Shown here piece after piece: positions 1 through 8,457 of a stretch of DNA of 64,000 nucleotides. Below the pieces are notes generated by a model that was not told the origin of the DNA, did not search any database, and saw nothing but the letters and a program-made list of their open reading frames with translations. Within the stretch, counting starts at the first letter, position 1, and each line of letters starts with the position of its first letter. Origin of the DNA: CAVYXZ01 sp965223835 (lineage in GTDB: Bacteria; Chloroflexota; Anaerolineae; Aggregatilineales; Phototrophicaceae). The position numbers and the translations under genes are program-made. The stretch lies in the NCBI GenBank assembly GCA_965223835.1, contig CBDCXQ010000001.1, positions 310,001 to 374,000 of the forward strand. The letters are read 5' to 3'.

Positions 1-252
1 GTTACAAATTATTCGCCCGATTTTGAAATTTTCGTTAGCAGCTATATGTAGCTACTTGGTAGCAATTTTGTGGTGGTGTTGGTTCTGACTACCTCCCCAT
101 TCAGGCGTTGCTGCACCTGAATGCGTCACTGTAGATAGTTTCTGGCTAACAATAGACTCAAGGTTTCGTCATATTACAAATATTTACGTAATTCCGGGGC
201 GTTTTGCGGTTCAATGAAGATAGGAATAATGAACACTTAAGGAACCGGGCCT

Positions 253-1362
253 ATGTCCAATGTCATGACAGCCAATGAACACCTGTCCCGCATTGCCTTA
301 ACGCAACCCACTGTTTTGGATCAGGCACAGTCCATATTCACTGCCATGCTGGATCATTCCCCCGATGCAGTTCTTATTCTGGACCAGCACCAGCAGGTCG
401 TATTCGTGAGTCAAGCGCTGATGATGTATCTGGATTTATCCCGGCGTCATCATGTGTATGGGCAACTGCTCAGTGACATCTTTCGCTGTCGGGATGAAGA
501 TGAATTGGACCCGACCTGCAATCCAACCGAACCCTGCGAACAGTGTGGGATTGTTCGGGCAATTAATACGGGCATTATCGGCAACGTCGCTACTCAGGAA
601 ATACGATTACTTCAAAGCGATCAGACTATCCGGGAAATGCGGATCAGCACCCGTTCGTTTATGATTAGAAACCAGCAATTTTCGATGTGTACGCTACAAG
701 ATATTACGGCTGAACGCCATCGTTTACAGCTTGATCGCATGTTCTTTCATGACGTTTTAAACACCGCCGGGCTGGTCAAGGGCTACGCCGATATTTTGCG
801 CGGCGCGAGCGATGATGAACTGGAAATGATACAGGAACAATTAAGCCGCACCAGCACCCGTCTGATTAATGAGATCGAAACCCAGCGGATCTTAAACGCT
901 GCTGAGAATAATGACCTGCATGTTGAATGGTCAAGCGAAAATGCGGGCGGCCTGCTGGATGATCTACAGGCCGAATATACCCGTCATGAAGTGGCGCGAG
1001 AGCGTTCGCTGCAAATCGTGGGTAGCGTCGACGTCACGCTGACGACCGACCCCACGCTCTTAGGGCGCGTGCTGGGCAATCTGATTAAAAACGCTCTTGA
1101 GGCCTCGGCTCCGGGCGAGGTTGTGAGCCTCGGTTGCTGGCATGAAGGGGCCACCGTCGTCTTTACGGTTCATAACCCGGCAGTTATCCCCGACCATGTG
1201 AAACGGCATATTTTTAAACGCACGATTTCGACCAAAGGTCAGGGACGGGGTATTGGCACTTACAGCGCTCATTTGTTGACCGAGCGCTACTTAAATGGGC
1301 ATATCGATTTTACAACAGCGGCTGACGAAGGCACGACCTTCAGCGTGACCTATCCACTCTAA
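253..1362 (+). CDS. PAS-domain sensor histidine kinase
   Basis: Soluble two-component sensor kinase of 369 residues. An N-terminal PAS domain spans about residues 25-150 and holds a cysteine cluster near residues 93-100 (TCNPTEPCEQCG). The phosphoacceptor helix contains FFHDVLN with His166, and the ATP-binding domain shows the N box NLIKNALEAS (Asn280) and a G-rich GRGIGTYSAHL near the end. No membrane segment is visible, so it should sense a cytoplasmic signal. The start is supported by AAGGAA nine bases upstream. No receiver partner lies beside it; the next gene is convergent. Family assignment is firm; the signal and partner are unknown. Confidence 0.9.
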   Translation: MSNVMTANEHLSRIALTQPTVLDQAQSIFTAMLDHSPDAVLILDQHQQVVFVSQALMMYLDLSRRHHVYGQLLSDIFRCRDEDELDPTCNPTEPCEQCGIVRAINTGIIGNVATQEIRLLQSDQTIREMRISTRSFMIRNQQFSMCTLQDITAERHRLQLDRMFFHDVLNTAGLVKGYADILRGASDDELEMIQEQLSRTSTRLINEIETQRILNAAENNDLHVEWSSENAGGLLDDLQAEYTRHEVARERSLQIVGSVDVTLTTDPTLLGRVLGNLIKNALEASAPGEVVSLGCWHEGATVVFTVHNPAVIPDHVKRHIFKRTISTKGQGRGIGTYSAHLLTERYLNGHIDFTTAADEGTTFSVTYPL

Positions 1363-1403
1363 GAACCAAACAGACTCAATGAACTGCTGGCGTTCGTCTG
1401 CGC

Positions 1404-2558
1404 TTAGCGCCCCAGTTGTGGATGGGACATCGTATAACCATCGGTGAGCGATGGATCGTAGGTGAGCACTTTGCCCACTGCTTCACGATGATCTTGTAAG
1501 TCCTGCGCAGCTTCCCGGACTGCTTGGTCCGGGCTATTCAACGCCACTGGCAGCAGCGCTTCGCCCGCAGGAGTCATTAATTTGACGGTGATTCGCAAGA
1601 ATTCGACCTTGACCTGACTGTTGGTTTCAGTGTGGAAGGCCGCCTGTAATCGGGCGGTACTCCGGGGATGGCGCAGCCACGCCAACGGCCAGACGGCAGC
1701 AATCCGCGTTTCGGGCAAATCGTCTTCCAGGGCCAGTGCCAATGCCTCATAGAGCGTATCAGCCTGAGGGGTCGTGTCGAGGTGTAGATAATTGACAGCG
1801 TGGAAAAAGCCCTGCACGATGTACAAGCGCATTGCGCCGGTCTCATGTGCGATCAGTTTCGCCATTGAAGACAAGACAGTTTCGCGACCGAGTTCCAGCA
1901 AACTAAGTGCTGCCGCATAGCGCACAGTACCGCTGGGATCAGTTTGAATCACGCGCCAAACGGCTTGTAATGCTTCACGGGAATCCGTTGCGGAAAGCGC
2001 CTCTAACCCCTTGACCCGCACGTCAGAATCGTGGGCCATCATGATCGGTTCGAGCGCCGGTACAACGGCAGCATCCGGGCAGTCACGCAGGGCAATTGCT
2101 GCCGCTTCCAACACATTATCTGGCTGATTGGGCAACAGCTCTGCCAGCAATTTGTAGGCATTCAAGCCGCGTAAATCACCCAGCGCATAAACGGCAGCTT
2201 CACGTACCCGGGAATCAGCATCAGCAAACGCAGTTCGATAAAATGATTCGGCCACGAACCAGGAGAAGCCATACAAGTGGCGGGCAACACTGGCCCGAGC
2301 CTGCACATTGCCATTTCGTAAAATATCCTCACACAAGAAACGGGCTTCGCGGTCGGCCCGGCGGGCCAGCACCTTACCGGCATTGTAACGCACAAAAAAC
2401 TCATCACTTTCAAGCGCAGCGGCAACTGCATCGAGGGATACTGCGTCAGGATTTACTTTATTGAGCAGGTTTCCCAGGCGTCGGGGTAGCAAGCGCCGGG
2501 AGCCATATTCGGCATAGGCGCGTGAAAGCCGGGGTTCACGCCCGGTAATCGGCGACAT
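1404..2558 (-). CDS. HEAT-repeat protein
   Basis: A 384-residue all-helical repeat protein. It consists of repeated units of roughly 30 residues with the HEAT/PBS-lyase pattern, for example SRVREAAVYALGDL and SGTVRYAAALSLLEL, running almost from end to end. Such proteins are usually scaffolds or act on phycobilin-like or metal-centre partners; no catalytic residues can be named. I chose the ATG at 2558 because AAGGAAAG sits six bases upstream, in preference to an in-frame start 18 bases earlier. It stands alone, convergent with the kinase gene downstream. A specific role cannot be assigned. Confidence 0.85.
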   Translation of the reverse strand: MSPITGREPRLSRAYAEYGSRRLLPRRLGNLLNKVNPDAVSLDAVAAALESDEFFVRYNAGKVLARRADREARFLCEDILRNGNVQARASVARHLYGFSWFVAESFYRTAFADADSRVREAAVYALGDLRGLNAYKLLAELLPNQPDNVLEAAAIALRDCPDAAVVPALEPIMMAHDSDVRVKGLEALSATDSREALQAVWRVIQTDPSGTVRYAAALSLLELGRETVLSSMAKLIAHETGAMRLYIVQGFFHAVNYLHLDTTPQADTLYEALALALEDDLPETRIAAVWPLAWLRHPRSTARLQAAFHTETNSQVKVEFLRITVKLMTPAGEALLPVALNSPDQAVREAAQDLQDHREAVGKVLTYDPSLTDGYTMSHPQLGR

Positions 2559-2657
2559 ATCGCTTTCCTTACACACATTCAGTGTAGTTACATAGACTAT
2601 ATGTCGCTCGTGAGGTAGTTCTCAGTAAGTTGGAATAATTGCCCTGGGAAATGGGGG

Positions 2658-3590
2658 TTATAAGCGTTTTTGTCGGCCCAGGTTGCGGTAGGACCGCACC
2701 CCCAGCACCAGCGAGGTCGCGGGGAGCCAGACCAAACCAAAGGCGGCAAAGATGCCGATCATGAGTGCCAGTTGGTCGCCCGTCTCGTCAAAGGGCAGGC
2801 TATAACCGATTGCGCCCATAATGAGCAGAATCGCCCCGGCGACAAGCAGCGGCCAGAAGCTGGTTGGCTGACGGGCACTGAGCAAGGTGGGGCCGGTATC
2901 GCGCTTCTGAAACCACAGGAGCAACCAACAATAAGCGATGAGCGTGCCCAGTACCAGCAGGGATAGCAGATCAATGGCTTTCAGATTATTCGGGATATTC
3001 ACGGCCAAAAGCAAGCCGACGAGCACGATTTCCGGGCGCGTAAGCTGTAGATCAACAACCAGTTGCGTTCCATGCAATCGCCACAATATCAAGATGCTGA
3101 GCAGGGTAATGCTGGCCGTAATCTGCATGGTGGGTAATGGTGCTACTGCAGGGACAATTTCGGTAAAGGTCGCCAACCAGCGCACCCACACCCCCCATAA
3201 CAACCCGACGACTCCGGCCCCCGGCCACAGCATCCGGCGTGGTGGTTGGTATAGCAACAAAGCCAGTGCGCCCAAACCCAGCAGCGTGTGTGCGCCCATC
3301 ACGCGGGTTGCCCAGGTGCGGGGCACAGCGACCAACGCGGTCTCCGGGTTGAGCAGCAGACTATTGAACAGGCCATATAAGCCTGCCAGTGCCAGTACTC
3401 CGAAAACGTCGCGGACCCGGTAACGCGCTGCAAAATCTAATAGCAGCGCACTCAGGCCAACATAGCCGCCGACCAGTAGCAACCAATCCAGCACCGAGCG
3501 TCCCGTCGGATGAGTCCACAGGATGATTTCTGATGCACCGATGAATAACCCGGCCAGCAGGCAGCGGGCCAACCAGCGTTTAAATGGCAT
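2658..3590 (-). CDS. Polytopic membrane protein of unknown function
   Basis: About 310 residues, mostly hydrophobic, with eight or nine probable transmembrane helices and short charged loops, ending in a basic tail (LGRQKRL). I do not recognise the family. Last gene of a four-gene operon, its start overlapping the end of the methyltransferase gene by 11 bases, which implies translational coupling. The ATG at 3590 is preferred over an in-frame TTG at 3608. No motif suggests a transport substrate or enzyme activity. Confidence 0.7.
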   Translation of the reverse strand: MPFKRWLARCLLAGLFIGASEIILWTHPTGRSVLDWLLLVGGYVGLSALLLDFAARYRVRDVFGVLALAGLYGLFNSLLLNPETALVAVPRTWATRVMGAHTLLGLGALALLLYQPPRRMLWPGAGVVGLLWGVWVRWLATFTEIVPAVAPLPTMQITASITLLSILILWRLHGTQLVVDLQLTRPEIVLVGLLLAVNIPNNLKAIDLLSLLVLGTLIAYCWLLLWFQKRDTGPTLLSARQPTSFWPLLVAGAILLIMGAIGYSLPFDETGDQLALMIGIFAAFGLVWLPATSLVLGVRSYRNLGRQKRL

Positions 3591-4143
3591 CCGGTTTGAT
3601 AGCAACAAAGCGCGAGATATGGTCTACCTCTGTGTCGTAGAGCACTTTCCAGCCATAGAAATAACCGGCTAATTCCCCCGGCTTCAGCAGGAAATCGACA
3701 TTAAATTGGGGGACCTGTTCCAGATAATTGACGTTGAACGTCTCGTAAATGATGCGGCCACCGGGCTGGATGCAGGTGCGAAGCTGTGAGAAAAGGTCGT
3801 GCTTCAGGTAACGAAACACGCACACCACCGCATAGCGATCTGCTTCCAAATCAACCGTGTCCAGATCACATTGCAAGAAATTGATGTTACGCACATTTCG
3901 CCGGACCATCTCGCTGCGCCCGCGAACCAGTGCCATGCGGCTGATGTCCAGCACGTCGACAATATAGCCCTGTTCCGCCAGCCACAGGCCATTTTGGCCC
4001 ATCCCACCGGCGAGATCAAGCGCCCGTTGCTCATGCGGACCGCTGGCAGGTGGCGTGCATTCGAATAAAAAACCATCGGGTTCGGGGAATTGATTCTGTT
4101 GGCGGTAGATGCCATCCCAGCGTTGACGATCTACATTGGTCAT
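3580..4143 (-). CDS. SAM-dependent methyltransferase, TehB-like
   Basis: A 187-residue class I methyltransferase. Motif I is ALDLAGGMGQNGLWLAEQG (about residues 41-59), followed by the acidic end of strand 2 in VDVLDIS. The length and the N-terminal WDGIYRQ segment resemble the TehB/thiopurine methyltransferase-like group. The substrate cannot be read from sequence. Its ATG follows directly on the stop codon of the upstream gene (no gap), and its end overlaps the next gene, so it is embedded in an operon with an acetyltransferase-like protein, an unknown protein and a membrane protein. Confidence 0.8.
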   Translation of the reverse strand: MTNVDRQRWDGIYRQQNQFPEPDGFLFECTPPASGPHEQRALDLAGGMGQNGLWLAEQGYIVDVLDISRMALVRGRSEMVRRNVRNINFLQCDLDTVDLEADRYAVVCVFRYLKHDLFSQLRTCIQPGGRIIYETFNVNYLEQVPQFNVDFLLKPGELAGYFYGWKVLYDTEVDHISRFVAIKPDAI

Positions 4144-4968
4144 TTAGGGCTTCTTACCTCCATAGACTGGGATGTATTCCAGGGCATCGGGCACACGTTT
4201 CATGGCCGCCTTGTCACCGGGATACAGTCGAGCGTCGGGCTTACGCTGTCGCCGCGAATGCAGTTGATAGGCATCGCGCAGCGCGAGAAAATCGGGATTG
4301 CGCCACGATTCAGGCACGGTTAAACATTGCATCAGGGCGCGAATTCGCTGACCGCCAGGGCTGTTCCAATCCGGCGGAGTCTGGCTGATGAGTTCTTGCG
4401 CCGCTGCGGATAGCTGGGTCGCATCGGTCCCGCTGCGCCGTCCCACTTTATCCATCAAGTTGCTGCTCAAACGGTCAATCATCTGCTGCGCCCGGCCTTG
4501 ATCGACCTGGTTGGCGAGGCTTTGTATATCATCCGGCAGGGCATGCACGACAGTTGGTTCCTGGTTGGTGGCTTCTGGCGGGAGGGGCGGTAAATCGTCG
4601 GTGTACAGCACGCGCTGCAAATCCTTAGCCGTGTGACCGGCCCGCAGATGCCGGGTCAAGAGCGCTTCCACGGGCCTCGCATTACCATTAGCATAGGCTT
4701 CGATCGCCGCTTCAGCAGCCGTCAACCGCACATAAAAGCCGGTGATGCTCATCATTAAGCGCGGGTCTGGTGAACCGATCACCCGAACCCAGCCATCATT
4801 GGTCGGCCCCACAAACAGGCGAACTGTGTGTTGATAGCTGGGGCCGGGCAAAATTCCAAATGGATCATAGAGTGTATAATCAAGATTTTCCAGGAGTTGC
4901 CGGAGTCGGTTGGCAACGGCTTCCTGGTTAGCGGAGGGCAAGTACAGGCTGTCCCAGGATGTGGTCAT
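4144..4968 (-). CDS. Conserved protein of unknown function
   Basis: 274 residues, soluble. The N-terminal part (TSWDSLYLPSANQEAVANRL) leads into a mixed alpha/beta region with VRLFVGPTNDGWVRVIGSPD, and the C-terminal third is helical and charged. No known catalytic motif is visible and I do not recognise the family. The ATG at 4968 has GAGGAA five bases upstream; a longer reading frame exists but would overlap the upstream gene further. The gene starts inside the end of the acetyltransferase-like gene (41-base overlap) and abuts the methyltransferase gene, so all are likely co-translated. Confidence 0.6.
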   Translation of the reverse strand: MTTSWDSLYLPSANQEAVANRLRQLLENLDYTLYDPFGILPGPSYQHTVRLFVGPTNDGWVRVIGSPDPRLMMSITGFYVRLTAAEAAIEAYANGNARPVEALLTRHLRAGHTAKDLQRVLYTDDLPPLPPEATNQEPTVVHALPDDIQSLANQVDQGRAQQMIDRLSSNLMDKVGRRSGTDATQLSAAAQELISQTPPDWNSPGGQRIRALMQCLTVPESWRNPDFLALRDAYQLHSRRQRKPDARLYPGDKAAMKRVPDALEYIPVYGGKKP

Positions 4969-5812
4969 CGGGTTCCTCATGCGGCTTAAGCGGGCTGGTA
5001 GCGTAACCGACGATACTGCCAAAATCCAAAAAACCCAGATCACGGGCGAGTTGTCGGTCGGCTTCGGTTTCACCGGGCGCATATACCAGATTACACCCTT
5101 TTTCGAGCGCAGCTGCTACCGCCGTTGCCTGCAAGATGCGCGTGAGTTCTGGCGTGCGGGCTTCTTTCATGAGCGCTAATGCCAGGATGTGGCCGACGGT
5201 TTCCTGAATGCTGACGCGGGCCACACCGACGGGGAAACCGGCACGATACAGCAGGATGTCAATTTGTTCACCTGACTTGAGGGCAACCATGTCCCGCCCA
5301 GCGAACAACGGTTCCACGCCGAGACTAATCACATCATAAAAGGCGTTGCGCCAGACATACCACCACAACTGCACCCCCCGCTGATCGGTGACGCGCTCGA
5401 TCGTAACCTGTTCCGGCAAGGAGCCAACGTTGATGGGCGGCGTCGGTTTTTGATTAAAACCATCCTTAAGGTAGGCCATCAAGGGCAATTCCCATTCGGC
5501 CTGTAAGCCCAGTTCGCGCATCGTCTTGGCGAATAACGGCGGAAAGAGTCCTTCGATATAATGAACACGGGGGTCGCGGCCCAGCTTCTTCATGTGTTCC
5601 AGCCCTTGCTTAATCATATCGCCGGAAACCCAGGCCGTATTGCGGCGCGGGGTCACATAGTTCAAGCTGGAAAGCGTACTGGCTGGATGATGAAGCACAT
5701 CCACCAGACCGATTGTTTCGCGTGCTACGCCCAGATTACTGTGGGCACTATATAAATGATCCTGGATTCGCCGCAACACCCGGCGCTGTTCTTTGACTGC
5801 TTCACGATCCAT
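4928..5812 (-). CDS. GNAT-like acetyltransferase
   Basis: 294 residues. The C-terminal half resembles a GNAT fold: a strand-turn with DILLYRAGFPVGVARVSIQ, then helix-strand segments ending in AAALEKGCNLVYAPGETEADRQLARDLGFLDFG, the usual motif B region in which a crowded 'LGF' follows the acetyl-CoA helix. The N-terminal half (about 1-140) also has a weak GNAT-like pattern and could be a second, degenerate copy. First gene of the four-gene operon that runs down to 2658. The ribosome-binding site is weak. The substrate is unknown and the assignment is moderate. Confidence 0.6.
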   Translation of the reverse strand: MDREAVKEQRRVLRRIQDHLYSAHSNLGVARETIGLVDVLHHPASTLSSLNYVTPRRNTAWVSGDMIKQGLEHMKKLGRDPRVHYIEGLFPPLFAKTMRELGLQAEWELPLMAYLKDGFNQKPTPPINVGSLPEQVTIERVTDQRGVQLWWYVWRNAFYDVISLGVEPLFAGRDMVALKSGEQIDILLYRAGFPVGVARVSIQETVGHILALALMKEARTPELTRILQATAVAAALEKGCNLVYAPGETEADRQLARDLGFLDFGSIVGYATSPLKPHEEPDDHILGQPVLALR

Positions 5813-6075
5813 AATTTATTACTCGATTTGCATCCGATCAAGGCGTGGCTAATTTCAAGGGTGATTGTTGGATTTGGTCAATAGATAGCTTATCAGGCTT
5901 TTCAGGAGCCAACAACTGAAGGATATGCTGAGGTGTCCGTGACAGAGCTCCGTAGCATGTTTTATCCCTCAGTGCGTTATTGTACCCCAACTTGCTGACG
6001 GTAATAGCACCCATAATGTAAAAATATATAAAATTATTGTAACGCTCGGACTGTGGCTTGCCAATAGACGACTGG

Positions 6076-8268
6076 TTAGAGTGTCTTAACTGGTAGCAGA
6101 ATGCGAAATGTTGTCCCCTGGTTGGGCACGCTTTCTAGCTCGATGCGACCCTGATGCTCATTAATAATTTTATAGGCGATGGGTAGGCCCGACCCATAAC
6201 CATTATCCGCCGGGCGGTGTTCGGCAGCGCGGTAGAGTGGGGTAAAGATAGCCTGCTGTTGTGCTTCGGTCATACCGATGCCGGTATCTTGCACTTCCAC
6301 CAGAATGCAATCCGCCTGCTGATCGGTGCGCAGCGTAATCGTATTGCCGGACGGCGTAAATTGAATCGCGTTTTCGACGAGGCTGGTCAATGCGTGATGC
6401 AACCAGTTTTCGTCGCCGAAAATCCTGGGAAGATCGGTGCCCGTTTTCACATAAAGATTGATGCCTTTCTCCTCACATTTGGGACCTTCATGCGTTTGCA
6501 CATATTCAACAAGTCGATTTACGTCCAGCGGCTGGAATTCGAATACATCATCACTGTCCAATATTGCCATTGTCCGCAGTCCATCAATCAATTTTTCCAG
6601 TTGACCAACCTGATCCTGAATTTTATCCAGATGCAGCTGCTGCCGTGCCGGGTCGTTCGAGCGATTGAGCAAGTAAATACTGGTGTTAATGACCGTCAAC
6701 GGTGTGCGAAAATCGTGCGACATCGCCCGGATAAACTTGGTGAGCATCTCAATGCGTTCGGTCTGGACCCGCAGCTCCAATGCCCGCTGCTCATGTTCAC
6801 GCGCTTCGGTAACATCGGTAACCGCACCCATTGCCCGAATAGCCCGTCCCTGCTGGTCGCGGACGATATAGGTGCGGTCAGTAAAGATGCGATAGTTGCC
6901 ATCTTGACCCCGAAGCCGATATTCACCCGTCCAACTGTTCGCATTGCCTGCCAGTGTTGTCCGGTGACTCGCCAATATTTCATCATGATCGTCCGGGTGC
7001 AGGGCAGGCGCCCAGACGCCACGTCCAGAAATCGGGCTGGTTAGCCCCAGATAACGAACATACCAGTCATTGCGCCAGACTGTCCCCGCTACCAGGTCGC
7101 AATCGTACAGACCATCGGTTGTCGCCTGGGTAATCAACCGGAAGCGTTCTTCACTCTGCATCAGCGCTGCTTCAGCTTCTTTGCCCTGGGTAATGTCCTG
7201 GGCAACGTTATACAGGCGTGTCACCCGTTGTTCAGCGTCATCCCAAATCGGATGGCGCGCGATCCGAATCCAGCGGATCTGGCCCATTTTGTCGAAAATG
7301 CGATATTCACAGGCGGCAATGAATTCGCCAGCAACGGCCCGTTGGATGTCGGCCTGTACCCAGGCGTTGTCATCAGGATGAATCAGCTGAAGTTGCTGGT
7401 TGAGCAGTTCATCGACTGTGTAACCAGTGACACGGGTCATTGAGTCGGTCACCCATTCCAATACCTGGGTGCCATCGGGTTCAAGCCGAAACAAATAAGC
7501 ATAATCGGACATGAGTTCGGAGATAATACGATACCGTTCCTCACTGGTCCGCAGCGCCATTTCGGCCCGTTTCCGTTCGGTAATATCGCGCACGATGCTC
7601 TGGATATATTGTGGTTGCCCGGCCACATCGCGCACGAGGGTGAGGTTCACCTCGGTAACGATCTCGCGACCACTTTTGTGTATAAAGCGCCGTTCATAAA
7701 CCGGCACCTCTCCCCCTGATAGCAAGGCGGCAAGTTGCTGCTGACTGTGCGTCATTTCTTCAGGCGAAACCAGAGCTGAGTTCGTCAATTCACTGAGTTC
7801 GGCAGATGTGTAACCTAAAAGATCGGCAGCCCGCTGGTTCCATTCTAGATGGCGGCCATCAAAGTCCAGCACGAAAACTGCATCATTGGTCTGGTCAAAA
7901 AGGGCTTGATAGCGCTGGTGGTTAAATGCGATCGTCTTTCCGGTCAGGGGCGCGATCACCATGCCGCCGAGGATTTGCCCCTGGGCATCGCGAACCGGTT
8001 GAACCTGCACGGTGTAGACCTGATCTTCATAGGTATAATCTATAGCTTGTGCAGTGCCGTCGAGCGCGGCTAAATAAGCAGCTTGAAACGCTTCTACATA
8101 AGCGGTAGGCATCGCTACCGGCAACGGTTGGCCGATGCAGGCTGCTTGATGAAACGGGGGTTCGGGTTGGTCCGACACGAGCGTATAGCGCAGGTCGTGG
8201 TCAAACAACAGGACACTGACCCCCGGTAAATTCTGCAATGCAGCCTGACAAAGCACGTTGATATTCAT
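6076..8268 (-). CDS. Multi-PAS sensor histidine kinase
   Basis: 730 residues with no membrane span. Four PAS units follow each other: about 15-110 (degenerate), 120-235, 243-362 and 368-490, with typical PAC ends such as YIQSIVRDITERKRAE and RLYNVAQDITQGKEAE. A HisKA helix with FIRAMSHDFRTPLTV gives the phosphoacceptor His518. The HATPase domain shows NAIQFTPSG, DTGIGM and GSGLPIAYKI. The substitution GSGLPIA for the commoner GLGLxI is mild. No receiver is encoded next to it. It is divergent from the Ser/Thr kinase gene across a 189-base region, so the two may be regulated together. Confidence 0.93.
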   Translation of the reverse strand: MNINVLCQAALQNLPGVSVLLFDHDLRYTLVSDQPEPPFHQAACIGQPLPVAMPTAYVEAFQAAYLAALDGTAQAIDYTYEDQVYTVQVQPVRDAQGQILGGMVIAPLTGKTIAFNHQRYQALFDQTNDAVFVLDFDGRHLEWNQRAADLLGYTSAELSELTNSALVSPEEMTHSQQQLAALLSGGEVPVYERRFIHKSGREIVTEVNLTLVRDVAGQPQYIQSIVRDITERKRAEMALRTSEERYRIISELMSDYAYLFRLEPDGTQVLEWVTDSMTRVTGYTVDELLNQQLQLIHPDDNAWVQADIQRAVAGEFIAACEYRIFDKMGQIRWIRIARHPIWDDAEQRVTRLYNVAQDITQGKEAEAALMQSEERFRLITQATTDGLYDCDLVAGTVWRNDWYVRYLGLTSPISGRGVWAPALHPDDHDEILASHRTTLAGNANSWTGEYRLRGQDGNYRIFTDRTYIVRDQQGRAIRAMGAVTDVTEAREHEQRALELRVQTERIEMLTKFIRAMSHDFRTPLTVINTSIYLLNRSNDPARQQLHLDKIQDQVGQLEKLIDGLRTMAILDSDDVFEFQPLDVNRLVEYVQTHEGPKCEEKGINLYVKTGTDLPRIFGDENWLHHALTSLVENAIQFTPSGNTITLRTDQQADCILVEVQDTGIGMTEAQQQAIFTPLYRAAEHRPADNGYGSGLPIAYKIINEHQGRIELESVPNQGTTFRILLPVKTL

Positions 8269-8302
8269 GACATGAACTCAATAATATACTGCTGACAGCT
8301 TC

Positions 8303-8308
8303 ATTATA
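8303..8308 (-). promoter_or_regulatory. Possible -10 hexamer for the multi-PAS kinase gene
   Basis: Reads TATAAT on the minus strand, 35 bases upstream of the ATG at 8268. No convincing -35 hexamer is visible at the usual spacing. Confidence 0.35.
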
Positions 8309-8367
8309 ACCGCACGTTTGCCCAACAATCCTTAGTTTTTGCCTGATACAGTTGAATGGGCTACATT

Positions 8368-8373
8368 TATAAT
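8368..8373 (+). promoter_or_regulatory. Possible -10 hexamer for the Ser/Thr kinase gene
   Basis: Perfect TATAAT on the plus strand, 85 bases upstream of the ATG at 8458, in the divergent intergenic region. The -35 region is not clear. Confidence 0.4.
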
Positions 8374-8457
8374 GAAGTCGTGTACGATGACTTATGCTGT
8401 GCGCACACAGCAGCCTGCTAGACCACAACCGACAGCAAAGCCTGGACTGACAATTGG

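Noticed and set aside
51..63. Short hairpin GCTAC TTG GTAGC in the leader of the first gene
   Set aside because: Only five base pairs and no T run; it shares the TTG loop with the REP-like hairpins but not their stems, so neither a terminator nor a REP copy can be claimed.
5813..6075. Small gene or RNA in the 263-base gap between the acetyltransferase and the PAS kinase
   Set aside because: No frame with a ribosome site, no strong hairpin and no tRNA-like fold found by eye.
6217..7044. 275-codon open frame antisense to the multi-PAS kinase
   Set aside because: No ribosome site or family pattern; the sense strand is clearly coding.
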